DNA from: Ilumatobacteraceae bacterium
GTDB lineage: Bacteria > Actinomycetota > Acidimicrobiia > Acidimicrobiales > Ilumatobacteraceae
Length of the DNA: 41,728 nt
Reading direction: 5' to 3'
Assembly (NCBI GenBank): GCA_023263695.1
Contig: JALQUZ010000005.1
Coordinates: 11,586-53,313, forward strand
In this document: positions 16,104 through 27,372 of the stretch, in pieces
Layout: every line of letters starts with the position of its first letter
Numbering within the stretch: the stretch's first letter is position 1
Translations under genes and position numbers: made by a program
Notes under the pieces: model-generated
What the model was told of the DNA's origin: nothing
The model's input: the letters and a program-made list of their open reading frames with translations, nothing else
Database searches by the model: none

Positions 16104-17002
16104 GAAAAATCGTCTCCAAGGCTGTCTTCAACTCCGCCATCCAACGTGAGCAAAGGAACATACAACTCTGGGCGACGATCGCGGAACAGTCCCCAGCTCG
16201 AACGCATGGCTTGAATTTCATCTAGGTCGAATGTTGCAGTGAGCACTATTTCTTCTTCGCGGTTTGCTTCGGCAACTTTTGCACCAGTTGCGTCAGCAAT
16301 GAACGACGAACCATAAAACGTGATTTCGTTGTTCACGCCAACCTCACGACCAATTCGGTTCGCTGCAATGACTGGCATCAGGTTTGCGCCTGCATGACCT
16401 TGCATCACTCGCTGCCAATGCATGGATGAATCCCACTTGGGGTTAGGAGGCTCGCTGCCAATAGCTGTTGGATACAACAGCATCTCGGCGCCCAACAACG
16501 CCATTGCTCGTGCACCTTCTGGAAACCATTGGTCCCAGCAAATACCGACACCAATATTTCCGAAGCGCGTGTTCCACACACGGAATCCAGTGTCACCAGG
16601 ACTGAAGTAATACTTCTCGGTGTAACCAGGTCCGTCAGGAATGTGGCTCTTTCGATAGATGCCAAGCATTGATCCATCGGCATCCACCATTGCAACGGTG
16701 TTGAACAATGCATTGTTCGCACGCTCATACACACTGATTGGCAATACCACTCCAAGTTCTTGTGCAACTTTCTGAAAATGCGCAATCGTCGGGTGGCCTT
16801 CAATTGGCAACGCACGTGAAAGTTCGGTCGCCAATTGGTCCTTGCAAAAGTAATGACCCTCAAATAACTCGGGGATCAAAATGACTTGTGCACCAGATTT
16901 AGCCGCAGTACGTACTAAGCGTTCTGCAGTTGCAATATTGCTGGCAACATCGGTTGCCATTGACATCTGAATTGCAGCGACAGTGACCGATCGTGTTGCC
17001 AT
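16100..17002 (-). CDS. aguB: N-carbamoylputrescine amidase (nitrilase superfamily)
   Basis: A 300-residue carbon-nitrogen hydrolase. The catalytic triad is Glu45 (LIPELFEGHYF), Lys118 (YRKSHIPDG) and Cys155 (GICWDQWFPE). The PELFEGHYFC and YRKSHIPDGPGY stretches match the N-carbamoylputrescine amidase branch rather than general nitrilases. It releases putrescine, carbon dioxide and ammonia from N-carbamoylputrescine. It lies directly upstream of aguA with a four-base overlap. Putrescine feeds polyamine synthesis or nitrogen supply. Confidence 0.93.
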   Translation of the reverse strand: MATRSVTVAAIQMSMATDVASNIATAERLVRTAAKSGAQVILIPELFEGHYFCKDQLATELSRALPIEGHPTIAHFQKVAQELGVVLPISVYERANNALFNTVAMVDADGSMLGIYRKSHIPDGPGYTEKYYFSPGDTGFRVWNTRFGNIGVGICWDQWFPEGARAMALLGAEMLLYPTAIGSEPPNPKWDSSMHWQRVMQGHAGANLMPVIAANRIGREVGVNNEITFYGSSFIADATGAKVAEANREEEIVLTATFDLDEIQAMRSSWGLFRDRRPELYVPLLTLDGGVEDSLGDDFS

Positions 17003-17022
17003 GGAGTTACCTACTATTTCGC

Positions 17023-17508
17023 TCAGCCAAGTGCCGAATGAATTGCTGCAAGAACTTCAGGTGCATCGGGTGCTACTTGTGGATGGAAACGCGCAACGAC
17101 ATTTCCTTCACGATCGAGCACAAACTTCTCAAAGTTCCAGCGAATATCGCCTGTGTATCCTTCGCCGTCTGCAACTTCTGCGAGTTCAGCAAAAAGTCCA
17201 TGTCGGGCTTCGCCGTTCACTTCAACCTTTTCCGTCATTGGAAAGGACACGCCGTAGGTGGTTGAACAAAATTCAACAATTTCCTCAGCAGAGCCTGGCT
17301 CTTGTCCAAGAAACTGATTGCACGGCACTCCAATAACGGAAAAACCCTTTGCAGCAAGATCGGTTTGGAGCTGTTGCATTGCGGTGTATTGCGGCGTGAG
17401 GCCACACTTCGAGGCCACGTTTACCAGCAGCGTAACTTTGCCCTGTTGGGCCCCAAGCACATCACCCGAACCGGTGAGTGGATTGATCTTGTGTGAGTAC
17501 ATCGACAT
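17023..17508 (-). CDS. Glutathione-peroxidase-like thiol peroxidase
   Basis: A 161-residue protein. The peroxidatic cysteine is Cys35 in NVASKCGLTPQY (codon TGT, so not selenocysteine), with the later GVPCNQFLGQEPG and RWNFEKFVLDREG motifs carrying the Gln and Trp-Asn of the active site. Bacterial members usually use thioredoxin rather than glutathione; actinobacteria lack glutathione, so a thioredoxin-type donor is likely. The start ATG 17508 has GGAGG at 17515-17519 as a well-spaced ribosome site. A longer in-frame extension exists but adds unrelated residues. Confidence 0.93.
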   Translation of the reverse strand: MSMYSHKINPLTGSGDVLGAQQGKVTLLVNVASKCGLTPQYTAMQQLQTDLAAKGFSVIGVPCNQFLGQEPGSAEEIVEFCSTTYGVSFPMTEKVEVNGEARHGLFAELAEVADGEGYTGDIRWNFEKFVLDREGNVVARFHPQVAPDAPEVLAAIHSALG

Positions 17509-17514
17509 GGGGTT

Positions 17515-17519
17515 CCTCC
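17515..17519 (-). promoter_or_regulatory. Ribosome-binding site of the peroxidase gene
   Basis: GGAGG on the minus strand ends six bases before ATG 17508. It decides this start over the much longer open frame upstream and over the second ATG at 17502. Confidence 0.7.
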
Positions 17520-17586
17520 AATGGGTGCGCGGGAATGCGCTCGCAATGATCGTAACGCCCAAGCCCATACCTGCTACACAAGATGC

Positions 17587-18174
17587 ATGCCACGGAAGCA
17601 ATTTGACGCGTCGTATTACAAGCGGTTCTATTCGAGCACCCCGGTGCACAGCCGCAAGAAAGTGGCATTGCTCGCCAATTCCGTACACAACATGTGCGCC
17701 TGGTGGGATGTTCCTGTGCGGTCAGTACTCGATGTTGGAGCTGGCCTTGGCTACTGGCGTGATTGGTACGCCGAGAATTATCCAAAAGTTAAACGGCTGT
17801 CAACCGACATCAGTGAACATGCGTGCGAAAAATATGGTCATGAGCAACACGACATAGGAACATGGGCGCCGAACACCAAGTTTGATCTCGTGGTGTGTCA
17901 CGGAGTGCTGCAATACCTTGGCGACAAACAGGCAGAGTCTGCAATCCGCAATCTTGCGAAAGCAACACGACATGTTCTGTATTTGGAAGTGCCGACAAAG
18001 TCTGACTTGCGTCATGTAGTGGACAAAGTGGCAACAGATTTAGATATTCACTCGCGCACCGGAGACTGGTACCGCAATCGCCTATCCAAATATTTCGTGC
18101 AAGCAGGAGCAGGGTTATGGCTTGCTAAATCTTCAGAAGCAGTGCTGTACGAACTAGAGCGAACGAAAAAGTAA
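17587..18174 (+). CDS. SAM-dependent class I methyltransferase
   Basis: A 195-residue Rossmann methyltransferase. Motif I is SVLDVGAGLGYW at about 46-57, motif II ends at STDIS, and FDLVVCHGVLQYL is motif IV. The N-terminal part (DASYYKRFY and the short helix after it) is the usual lead-in of small-molecule methyltransferases. The substrate is unknown. ATG 17587 is preferred, since the longer frame upstream overlaps the divergent peroxidase promoter region. It converges with bioY, with a hairpin at 18177-18202 between them. Confidence 0.8.
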   Translation: MPRKQFDASYYKRFYSSTPVHSRKKVALLANSVHNMCAWWDVPVRSVLDVGAGLGYWRDWYAENYPKVKRLSTDISEHACEKYGHEQHDIGTWAPNTKFDLVVCHGVLQYLGDKQAESAIRNLAKATRHVLYLEVPTKSDLRHVVDKVATDLDIHSRTGDWYRNRLSKYFVQAGAGLWLAKSSEAVLYELERTKK

Positions 18175-18176
18175 AG

Positions 18177-18202
18177 CGAAGAGCGAAACTATTTGCTCTT
18201 CG
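18177..18202 (-). terminator. Terminator hairpin between the methyltransferase and bioY
   Basis: CGAAGAGC and GCTCTTCG are perfect 8-base arms, extended inward by a G-T and two A-T pairs to an 11-pair stem with a 4-base loop. On the minus strand it is followed by CTTTACTTTTTCG, a T-rich run, so it suits bioY termination. It starts three bases after the methyltransferase stop and could stop that transcript too. Confidence 0.6.
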
Positions 18203-18809
18203 TAATTGCTGCCCACACCGACGTGGTGCAACCTGCAGCAACCAGAGCCTTCAATAAGTCGCCGACTAAGAATGGTGCTACTCCAAGGCTGATTGCATTT
18301 TGCTCTCCATTTGCCAGTGGCAAGTTCAAGTGAATTGACAACCACGTTGCGCCAAAGGCATAGATAATGGTGGAGCCAAGCAACATTGCTGGAAGTGACG
18401 TTGCGAAATTGCGGTCGTGCTTCTTTTCTGCCAAGTAGCCAATTGCACCCGCGGCAACAACGAACCCCACCAGGTAGCCCATGGTTGCGCCCGTTCCCTT
18501 TTCCCAACCGCCAGCACCGCCCGAATAAAACGGAAGACCAACCAGGCCTGCGAACCAGTACGTCAACTGACTGAGTGCACCGCGACGCATGCCAAGCACG
18601 GCACCCGAGAGCAACACTGCAAATGTTTGACCAGTCAGTGGAACGGGTGTAAAGCCCAATGGAATCTCAATCTGAGCCGCAAGAGCTGTAAGCAGTGCAA
18701 AGCCAACTACCAATACTGCGTCTTGAGCAATTGCCCGACTGCGGGATTCGCGTTGTGGGAAGAGGTCTGCGAGTACTTGAGTTGATGACGAAATCGTTGT
18801 GGTGGTCAT
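18189..18809 (-). CDS. bioY: BioY biotin transporter S component
   Basis: A 206-residue membrane protein with about six helices. The family region GFTPVPLTGQTFAVLLSGAVLG is visible near residues 54-75, followed by GLPFYSGGAGGWEKGTGATMGYLVGF, whose Gly-rich loops line the biotin site. BioY binds biotin in the membrane and works alone or with an ECF energy module (BioM/BioN or a shared EcfAAT); neither is in this window. ATG 18809 (MTTTTISSS) is favoured; the longer frame starts inside the divergent phosphorylase gene. Confidence 0.95.
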   Translation of the reverse strand: MTTTTISSSTQVLADLFPQRESRSRAIAQDAVLVVGFALLTALAAQIEIPLGFTPVPLTGQTFAVLLSGAVLGMRRGALSQLTYWFAGLVGLPFYSGGAGGWEKGTGATMGYLVGFVVAAGAIGYLAEKKHDRNFATSLPAMLLGSTIIYAFGATWLSIHLNLPLANGEQNAISLGVAPFLVGDLLKALVAAGCTTSVWAAITKSK

Positions 18810-18869
18810 GGCAAACGACTGTACAGGCGACGACAAGCAAAGGCGAAACCCTCTGCGTAGCATTGGATT

Positions 18870-19736
18870 ATGGAAAACGCGGTGCATGAAGCCTTTTCGC
18901 TAGCGGAAAGCGCAGCATCAGTCGTTCGCTCTGCATTTCCTGTTCAACATGAAGTGCTCGTAGTGCTTGGCTCTGGATGGGCGGAATCGGTGCCTGCACT
19001 TGAAGCAATGTCAACTTCGCCAGTACTCACATTGGACGTTGCGGATATTCCCGGATTTAAAAAGCCAACAGCACTCGGGCACGGTGGTGCGCTGAAGTCC
19101 ATTCGCATCGGTACCACGCCAGTGCTGCTGCTTACTGGTCGAACACATTTATACGAAGGTCGCGGCGTGCACGCTGTGGTGCATGGCGTGCGCACGGCGT
19201 TCGCCCTTGGTTGTCGCACGGTGCTGCTCACGAACGGCGCTGGTTGCTTGCGCACCGATTGGACCGTAGGAACACCAGTTGTCATTCGCGATCACATCAA
19301 CCTCACCGCACATTCGCCACTCACTGGTGACAATGCACCCGCACCATTTGCCGGACGTTTTGTTGACCTCACCGATGCATATAACGAATCGCTGCGCGCA
19401 CTCGTTCGCGCAGTTGAACCAGGCATTAATGAAGCCGTGTACTTAGGGCTACACGGCCCACACTTTGAAACTCCTGCTGAAATTCGAATGGCGGCAACGT
19501 GGGGCGCCGAAATGGTGGGTATGTCCACTGTGCTCGAAACCATTGCTGCTCGCCACCTTGGTATGAATGTGTTGGCGTTGTCACTAGCAACAAACCTTGC
19601 ATCAGGTCTCAGTGGCAACAAGCTTTCCGGTGAAGAAGTGATTCAGGTGGGTAAGAATTCATCGAAGAAAGTCGGCGATCTGTTGGGTCGCGTTCTCATT
19701 GCCTTCGATCAACAGAAAGGCACACTTGCTTTATGA
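18870..19736 (+). CDS. punA: Purine nucleoside phosphorylase, trimeric type
   Basis: A 288-residue PNP. It shows the phosphate-site GSGW near residue 35, the TGRTHLYEG histidine segment, GPHFETPAEIRM with the base-binding Glu, GMSTV, and the TNLASGLS segment whose Asn favours 6-oxopurines (inosine and guanosine). It splits purine nucleosides into base and ribose-1-phosphate. The stop overlaps the next gene (ATGA), so it is coupled to the amidohydrolase deaminase and then cytidine deaminase, a nucleoside-salvage run. It could also act on methylthioinosine made by the deaminase; that is inference. Confidence 0.92.
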   Translation: MENAVHEAFSLAESAASVVRSAFPVQHEVLVVLGSGWAESVPALEAMSTSPVLTLDVADIPGFKKPTALGHGGALKSIRIGTTPVLLLTGRTHLYEGRGVHAVVHGVRTAFALGCRTVLLTNGAGCLRTDWTVGTPVVIRDHINLTAHSPLTGDNAPAPFAGRFVDLTDAYNESLRALVRAVEPGINEAVYLGLHGPHFETPAEIRMAATWGAEMVGMSTVLETIAARHLGMNVLALSLATNLASGLSGNKLSGEEVIQVGKNSSKKVGDLLGRVLIAFDQQKGTLAL

Positions 19737-21073
19737 GCACAGACATGCTCGCAATTATTAATGCACGCGTGGTCACCGTGGACGATCAGGGAACCATCGT
19801 TGATAACGCAACCATCGTGGTTGACGAAAATGGATTGATTCGCGAAATTTCTACTGGCTCAGTTGCACACACTGCGACCACCGTGATTGATGCTCGCGGC
19901 GGAATCGTGATGCCAGGTCTAGTAAACGCTCACGCGCACTTGGGCATGACACTGTTCCGTGGCCTTGGCGATGACATGAACTTGGAAGATTTTCTCGCAC
20001 GCTTAATGCCAGCAGAGATCAATATTTTGAATCACGACGCTGTTGTCTCTGGCACCGAACTTGGCACGCTCGAATCGCTGCTCGGTGGAATTACCACTAC
20101 GCTCGACATGTACTACTTGCCAGATGCAGCGCAAGAAGTTGCATCTCGCAGTGGTGCGCGCATTTTTTCGGCACCGAACCTTCTCGAATCAGACGGCCCA
20201 GAGCCACTTCCATTCGATGCACGTATGAAATGGTCTGATCAGTGGCTCTCCGAAGCGAACGCCGCAGGTAACGATTCATTGAATTGGCTTGCTCCACACA
20301 GCACGTATTTACTAGGTGAAGATCATTTGCTCCGCATCGCTGCACTGGCCGAAAAGCATGGCGCGCACATTCATGTGCACGCAAGCGAAACCGTTGGCGA
20401 AATGAAATTGGTTGCAAATCGCCACAACGGACGCACTCCAATCCAAGTGCTTGCCGATACCGACTTGCTCACCGAAGCTGTACTCGCACACGGCGTACAT
20501 TTGACAGACGAAGACATCGAATTGATCGCCGATCACAACGCATCGGTTACCCACTGCCCCGCAAGCAACCAGAAACTGGCTAGTGGAACTGCGAGAATTC
20601 TTGATCTGCATAAAGCCGGAGTCAACGTTGCTCTCGGCACCGACGGCCCAGCTTCGGGCAACGACCTGGACTTGTGGCTTGCCATGCGTCTTGCTGGGTA
20701 TGCGCAGAAAAACACCTTGCATGATCCAACAGTTCTGCCAGCCCTCGATGTGTTGCGTATGGCCACGATCAACGGTGCAAAAGCGCTACATGTTGACCAC
20801 CTCATTGGATCGTTAGAAGTTGGCAAGGCAGCCGACATCATCGTGCTCGATGTGGACTCGCCATCGCTTACACCGGTGTTCGACCCGCACGTGGCGATCG
20901 TCGCATCTGCTGGACGAGGCGACGTGTCTACCGTTGTGGTCAATGGCCGCGTTGTCGTGCATGAAAAACGTTCGCTCACGATTGACCATGCTCTTGCCGT
21001 ACACCGAGCACGCGAACTGGGTAGCCAAGTGATGGCCGCAGTTGAAGAAGTGGAACGCTCCCGACGCAAGTAA
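19733..21073 (+). CDS. mtaD: 5-methylthioadenosine/S-adenosylhomocysteine deaminase-like amidohydrolase
   Basis: A 446-residue amidohydrolase. Metal ligands are His67 and His69 (NAHAHLGMTLFRG), the HIHVHASE histidines in the middle, and the aspartate of ALGTDGPAS; THCPASNQKLASG is the family signature before it. The GMTLFRGLGDD block and FxxRLMPAE-type loop match the MTA/SAH deaminase branch (TRZ/ATZ), though other deamination substrates such as adenosine or guanine cannot be excluded. Its ATG overlaps the phosphorylase stop; cytidine deaminase follows nine bases after its own stop. Confidence 0.85.
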   Translation: MSTDMLAIINARVVTVDDQGTIVDNATIVVDENGLIREISTGSVAHTATTVIDARGGIVMPGLVNAHAHLGMTLFRGLGDDMNLEDFLARLMPAEINILNHDAVVSGTELGTLESLLGGITTTLDMYYLPDAAQEVASRSGARIFSAPNLLESDGPEPLPFDARMKWSDQWLSEANAAGNDSLNWLAPHSTYLLGEDHLLRIAALAEKHGAHIHVHASETVGEMKLVANRHNGRTPIQVLADTDLLTEAVLAHGVHLTDEDIELIADHNASVTHCPASNQKLASGTARILDLHKAGVNVALGTDGPASGNDLDLWLAMRLAGYAQKNTLHDPTVLPALDVLRMATINGAKALHVDHLIGSLEVGKAADIIVLDVDSPSLTPVFDPHVAIVASAGRGDVSTVVVNGRVVVHEKRSLTIDHALAVHRARELGSQVMAAVEEVERSRRK

Positions 21074-21082
21074 TGTGGCGTT

Positions 21083-21493
21083 ATGGCCACTCCTGTAATT
21101 GACTGGGCAGCGCTTCGCAGCGCAGCTAACGAAGCCGCAACACACGCATATGTTCCGTATTCCAAATTTCGTGTCGGTGCAGCAGCACTTGTCGATGACG
21201 GGCGAATCATTTCGGGATGCAACGTAGAAAATGCGTCGTATGGTCTCACGTTGTGTGCAGAATGCGCCATGATCGGCCAACTGCACATGGGTGGTGGAGG
21301 TCGACTGATTGCCGTCACATGCGTAGGTAACGGAACGCATGTCACTCCGTGTGGCCGATGCCGTCAGTTGTTGTGGGAACACGGTGGCGCAGAACTGTTG
21401 GTAGAAGTCGAAGGCATTCCAACTCCGATGACGGTGCTCCTCCCCGCAGCATTTCCTGAGCATTCCAATTTCGAAAACCCAGCAGAAAAGTAG
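21083..21493 (+). CDS. cdd: Cytidine deaminase, tetrameric type
   Basis: A 136-residue zinc enzyme. Zinc ligands are Cys58 in LTLCAEC and Cys90 and Cys93 in TPCGRC, with Glu60 as the proton shuttle. The CAEC form, with Cys in place of the usual Arg of CAER, is common in actinobacterial enzymes. SGCNVENASYG is the nucleoside-binding loop. It deaminates cytidine and deoxycytidine to uridine forms. The normal length is about 130. It is the third gene of the salvage run. Confidence 0.96.
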   Translation: MATPVIDWAALRSAANEAATHAYVPYSKFRVGAAALVDDGRIISGCNVENASYGLTLCAECAMIGQLHMGGGGRLIAVTCVGNGTHVTPCGRCRQLLWEHGGAELLVEVEGIPTPMTVLLPAAFPEHSNFENPAEK

Positions 21494-21496
21494 AAC

Positions 21497-22352
21497 ATGA
21501 TGACACCAGTTCTTACCGAAGCACAACTCGCTCAGTTTCATAACGACGGATTTGTCGTACTGCCCAAATTCGCAAGCGATGAAGCCTGCTTAGCGTTACG
21601 TGACCGTGCAATGCAATTGGCGAAAGAGCATGTTCCTTCTCCGGAACAAGCCACCATATTCACTGCAGACTCCACTGCTAAACATGCAGCCGATCAATAC
21701 TTTCTCACCAGTGGCGACAAGATTCGTTGCTTCTTCGAAAAAGATGCGTTCGATGAACACGGCAAGCTGCGTGCGGAAGCACATTTGTGCCTGAACAAAC
21801 TTGGCCATGCCATGCACGACCTTGACCCACAGTTCAGTAAGTTCAGCCACAACGAAAAACTTGCATCATTGGCTAATCAAATTGGCATGCAAGAACCGAA
21901 GTTGTTACAAAGCATGTACATCTTTAAGCAGCCACGTATTGGTGGCGAAGTGAACTGCCATACCGACCACACCTTTCTATGGACAGAACCACAGTCAGTC
22001 GTAGGTTTTTGGTTTGCCATCGATGACGCCACCACCGAAAACGGCTGTATGTGGGCACTACCCGGCGGCCACAGAATTCCCGTGAAATCACGTTCGCGAG
22101 TAAACGCAGACCGCACTGCTAGCTACATGGAAGTGTTCGATGAAACTCCGTATCCAACCGAAGGACTTGTGCCTCTTGAAGCCGAGCGTGGAACATTGGT
22201 GTTGCTGAATGGAACGCTTCCCCACTTAAGCGGGCCAAACACCAGCGATAAGCCGCGCCACGCGTACACCATTCATGCAATTGATAGCCACGCAAACTAT
22301 CCAGCAGATAACTGGCTACAGCGTCCGAGCCTAGTGATGGCCGGATTTAACG

Positions 22353-22357
<5 letters not shown>
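21497..22357 (+). CDS. Phytanoyl-CoA dioxygenase (PhyH) family oxygenase
   Basis: A 286-residue Fe(II)/2-oxoglutarate dioxygenase. The iron triad is His155 and Asp157 (NCHTDHTFLW) plus His243 (GTLPHLSGPN), and Arg254 is placed to bind 2-oxoglutarate. The beginning LTEAQLAQFHNDGFVVLP is the standard PhyH entry. The substrate is unknown; members hydroxylate fatty acyl-CoA, ectoine or other small molecules. It follows cdd after three bases. Adjacent ATG codons at 21497 and 21500 are both possible. Confidence 0.9.
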
Positions 22358-24351
<1,994 letters not shown>

Positions 24352-24353
24352 TC

Positions 24354-25226
24354 TCAAACCCCTTCGACAGTCGCCGACAGCCACCAATGACTCTTGTTCA
24401 CACGCTTCATTGGTTTAACCGTCACTCCAAGAGTTTTTACTGTTCGAGTGGTTTTTGCTGAATGATGCACCACCACATTGGTGATCCGTTTTCCAGTAGG
24501 AGCATTCGCAGAAATGTGAGCCAGCACTTGATCGGGACTTAAACGATTGGCCTGCCATCCAAGTCGTGTTGACCAACGTGTCACGGCAAGTCGTTTTCCA
24601 ACTACCGGAATTCTCCATAGTCGTCGCATTGCAATACCGAGTGGCAAAAGTCCGGCATCGGCGCGCACCCAGGTGCGGTAGTTCAAGAGCAGGGTTCCAC
24701 CGGTTCGAACTACGCGCATGGCTTCGGTGGTCAGGGACAGCGCATCATTTTTTTCGCAATGTTGCAGTGTGATGTATGAAAAAACGATGTCAACGCAATT
24801 GTCGGGAAGTTGCAAGGTGCTGCCGTCTGCGACATGGCTGGTGCGCAGTTTTGCCACATCACCATGTTTGCCAACCGTTTCGTGGCAACGCTCCAGAAAG
24901 GCGGCATCCACATCGGCGGCGACTACGGCAAAGCACAGCCTTGTAAATGCTGATGTCATTCGGCCGATACCGCTTCCAATTTCCAACAAAGTTTTGTTCG
25001 CCAACGATTCAGGGCTAAAGCCAAATTGATGCATGTAACGCTGCACTTCTTCATCGCCAGTGCGTACAAAGTCTGCAAGCGTTAAATCGGAACCCGTTTC
25101 ATTGTTAAACACCCAACCTGTTTGGCGCACAACATCATCGGCCGTACCACCCGTTTCTGTGCGGTTTCCTGCACTTTTCCAGGGGGTGAACTGGGTTCGC
25201 CACTTTGGTGAATTGTCGTGTGTCAT
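24354..25226 (-). CDS. SAM-dependent methyltransferase in the lysC-asd operon
   Basis: A 290-residue class I methyltransferase. Motif I is TLLEIGSGIGRMTSAF, followed by VVAADVD and the motif IV region VDIVFSYITLQHC. A leader of about 80 residues precedes the Rossmann core. The core resembles the Methyltransf_11/25 group used on small molecules or lipids; the substrate is unknown. It starts 20 bases after the lysC stop, and its stop is two bases before the dehydratase ATG. A methyltransferase is not part of the aspartate pathway, so its position is unexplained. Confidence 0.8.
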   Translation of the reverse strand: MTHDNSPKWRTQFTPWKSAGNRTETGGTADDVVRQTGWVFNNETGSDLTLADFVRTGDEEVQRYMHQFGFSPESLANKTLLEIGSGIGRMTSAFTRLCFAVVAADVDAAFLERCHETVGKHGDVAKLRTSHVADGSTLQLPDNCVDIVFSYITLQHCEKNDALSLTTEAMRVVRTGGTLLLNYRTWVRADAGLLPLGIAMRRLWRIPVVGKRLAVTRWSTRLGWQANRLSPDQVLAHISANAPTGKRITNVVVHHSAKTTRTVKTLGVTVKPMKRVNKSHWWLSATVEGV

Positions 25227-25246
25227 TGCACCGACAAACTTAGTTG

Positions 25247-26509
25247 CTATTTCCGATCTGGAAGCGGAGCTGAATAATCTTCGCCGCTGTCAAGGTCAAA
25301 CGCAGTATGCAAAGCACGAACTGCTTTCTCTAATTGCGAACGTTCAACTACTACCGAGATGCGAATGGTGCTCGTTGAGATCATTTCAATGTTCACGCCG
25401 TTGTCGGCAAGTACACGGAACATCTTTGCCGCGATTCCAGGACTGGACTTCATGCCCGCGCCAACAAGAGAAAGCTTGACAATATTTTCGTCTTTGTTGA
25501 TTCCTGTAGCTCCAACTTCAGCACCAACCTTTTTCAAAATTGGTTCTGCAGTTGTGATGTCCCCAATTGGCAAGGTAAACGAAATGTCTGTTGTGCCATC
25601 AATTGATGTGTTCTGCACGATCATGTCGACGTTTACGTTTGCTGCTGCAAGTGATTCAAATAAAAGCGCAGATACGCCGGGGCGGTCTGGTACACCGAGC
25701 AAGGTCATCTTGGCCTCTCCCACATCGTGTACTACTCCAGAGATAATTGGCTCTTCCATCTTTCGCTTCCTCTCTTCGTCAATTCCGCGCACCCACGTGC
25801 CTTCTTCCCAGGTAAAACTTGAGCGCACATGAATTGGCACATTGTGATTGCGTGCGAATTCGACTGAGCGCAATGCCAGCACTTTGCTTCCAGCGCCAGC
25901 CATTTCCAACATCTCGTCAAAACTCAATTCCTTCAGCTTGCGAGCCTGCGGAACCAAGCGTGGATCGGCACTAAACACACCTGTGACATCGGTGTAAATC
26001 TCACATGCATCTGCTTTCAGCGCAGCAGCAAGCGCAACAGCTGTCGTGTCACTTCCGCCGCGACCAAGTGTGGTGATTTCGCGCTCGGTACTTACACCTT
26101 GAAATCCGGCAACAACCGCAACTTTTCCTGCAGCCAATGCTTCGCGAACACGGTCGCCCTTGATTTCTAAAATCTTTGCTTTGGTGTGCGAGGTATCGGT
26201 GATGATTCCCACCTGGCTACCCGTAAAACTCATGGCGTCGCAACCAACATCATGAAGTGCCATGCACAACAACGACATCGAAATTCGCTCACCTGTGGTG
26301 AGCAACATGTCCATTTCGCGTCCTTGCGGATTGCTGGAAACTTGGCGAGCTAGTTCCACCAAATTGTCGGTTGCTTTGCCCATTGCAGACACCACTGCAA
26401 CGACGTCTGTTCCCTGCGCCCGAAGCGCGGCGATGTGCTTTGCCACATTGCGCATACGGTCTGGGTCGGCTACCGAAGTGCCTCCATATTTTTGAACGAT
26501 CAATGCCAC
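25247..26509 (-). CDS. lysC: Aspartate kinase with two ACT domains
   Basis: A 420-residue enzyme. The kinase motif KYGGTSV is at 7-13, TTGERIS near 72 and [11 protein letters not shown] around 150 complete the active site, and two ACT domains occupy about 265-410. It phosphorylates aspartate, the committed step of the aspartate family, and its ACT domains bind threonine or lysine for feedback control. An internal start for a beta subunit is common in actinobacteria but is not evident here. It is divergent from the cyclophilin gene. Confidence 0.96.
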   Translation of the reverse strand: MALIVQKYGGTSVADPDRMRNVAKHIAALRAQGTDVVAVVSAMGKATDNLVELARQVSSNPQGREMDMLLTTGERISMSLLCMALHDVGCDAMSFTGSQVGIITDTSHTKAKILEIKGDRVREALAAGKVAVVAGFQGVSTEREITTLGRGGSDTTAVALAAALKADACEIYTDVTGVFSADPRLVPQARKLKELSFDEMLEMAGAGSKVLALRSVEFARNHNVPIHVRSSFTWEEGTWVRGIDEERKRKMEEPIISGVVHDVGEAKMTLLGVPDRPGVSALLFESLAAANVNVDMIVQNTSIDGTTDISFTLPIGDITTAEPILKKVGAEVGATGINKDENIVKLSLVGAGMKSSPGIAAKMFRVLADNGVNIEMISTSTIRISVVVERSQLEKAVRALHTAFDLDSGEDYSAPLPDRK

Positions 26510-26552
26510 AGGTTCTTTACGCTACTTGGGACGCGAGTAACCTTCATAAATC

Positions 26553-27362
26553 ATGGGAACTGACAAGCGCAACCGCAAAAAAGAAAACCGCCGCCAACGA
26601 CTTGACGACTTGGCAAAGCAACAGCAGCGTAAGCGAACTCGAAAGCTCGCTACTCGTGCGGCTATTTTCATCGCCGTCGTAGTGGGTGTTGCCCTCATTA
26701 TTTCCGTCTCGGGTGGCTCGGATTCAACCAGTACCAGCGACACCACCGTGGTTACCACGGCCACAGCACCCGTTGAAGGTCGCACCATTACTGGCGAAAC
26801 CCCATGTCCGGCAATTGACGGCAGCGAAGTTCGTGCCTCAAAGTTTGAAAAGGCACCAGGCAATTGTCTTGATGCTGGCAAGACCTACACCGCAGTTGTC
26901 ACCACTAATAAGGGCGAATTCAGCATCGTGCTTGACCAGAAAAAGGCGCCTCTTGCAGTGAACAACTTCGTCACGCTTGCTCGTTACAAGTACTTTGACA
27001 ACACTCAGTGCCATCGCGCAATTCTTGACTTTGTCGTTCAGTGTGGAGACCCAACAGCAACGGGAAGCGGCGGACCTGGATACTCATTCGCTGATGAATT
27101 GCCGCAAGCAGGCGAATACAAACTTGGTTCAATTGCCATGGCGAACTCTGGTCCAAATACCAATGGCAGTCAGTTCTTCATCATTACTGGTGACCAGGGA
27201 ATTACGTTGCCACCGAGCTACACGTTGTTTGGTCAGGTAACCAGTGGTCTTGACACCACGGTGCCAGCACTCAATGCTGCATCAAACCCAGACCCAGCAG
27301 CTAACGGTGTACCACCACTAGAAACTCTCACCATCGTGAGTGTGGTGATTACCGAAAGCTAA
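26553..27362 (+). CDS. Extracytoplasmic cyclophilin-type peptidyl-prolyl isomerase
   Basis: A 269-residue protein. It has a highly basic N-terminus (about 1-30), one membrane segment at about 33-52, a Ser/Thr linker, and a cyclophilin domain at about 105-269. Domain motifs are visible: NNFVTLARYKYFDNTQCHRAI, FVVQCGDP, GSIAMANSGPNTNGSQFFI and the YTLFGQV segment. It probably helps fold exported proteins at the outer face of the membrane. In active cyclophilins the Arg of FHRV is catalytic; here the reading is CHRAI, which keeps the His-Arg pair. It is divergent from lysC. Confidence 0.93.
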   Translation: MGTDKRNRKKENRRQRLDDLAKQQQRKRTRKLATRAAIFIAVVVGVALIISVSGGSDSTSTSDTTVVTTATAPVEGRTITGETPCPAIDGSEVRASKFEKAPGNCLDAGKTYTAVVTTNKGEFSIVLDQKKAPLAVNNFVTLARYKYFDNTQCHRAILDFVVQCGDPTATGSGGPGYSFADELPQAGEYKLGSIAMANSGPNTNGSQFFIITGDQGITLPPSYTLFGQVTSGLDTTVPALNAASNPDPAANGVPPLETLTIVSVVITES

Positions 27363-27372
27363 ACCGAATCGT

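Noticed and set aside
17023-17508. Selenoprotein form of glutathione peroxidase
   Set aside because: The active-site codon is TGT (Cys) and no in-frame TGA or SECIS-like structure is needed.
18819-18826. CTGTACAG palindrome between bioY and the phosphorylase
   Set aside because: Eight bases only, and not a known biotin-regulator site; likely chance.
20533-21541. Long minus-strand open frames (270 and 242 codons) opposite the deaminase and cdd genes
   Set aside because: They are antisense shadows: Ser/Thr/Arg/Cys-rich translations with no family pattern, fully covering well-supported plus-strand genes.
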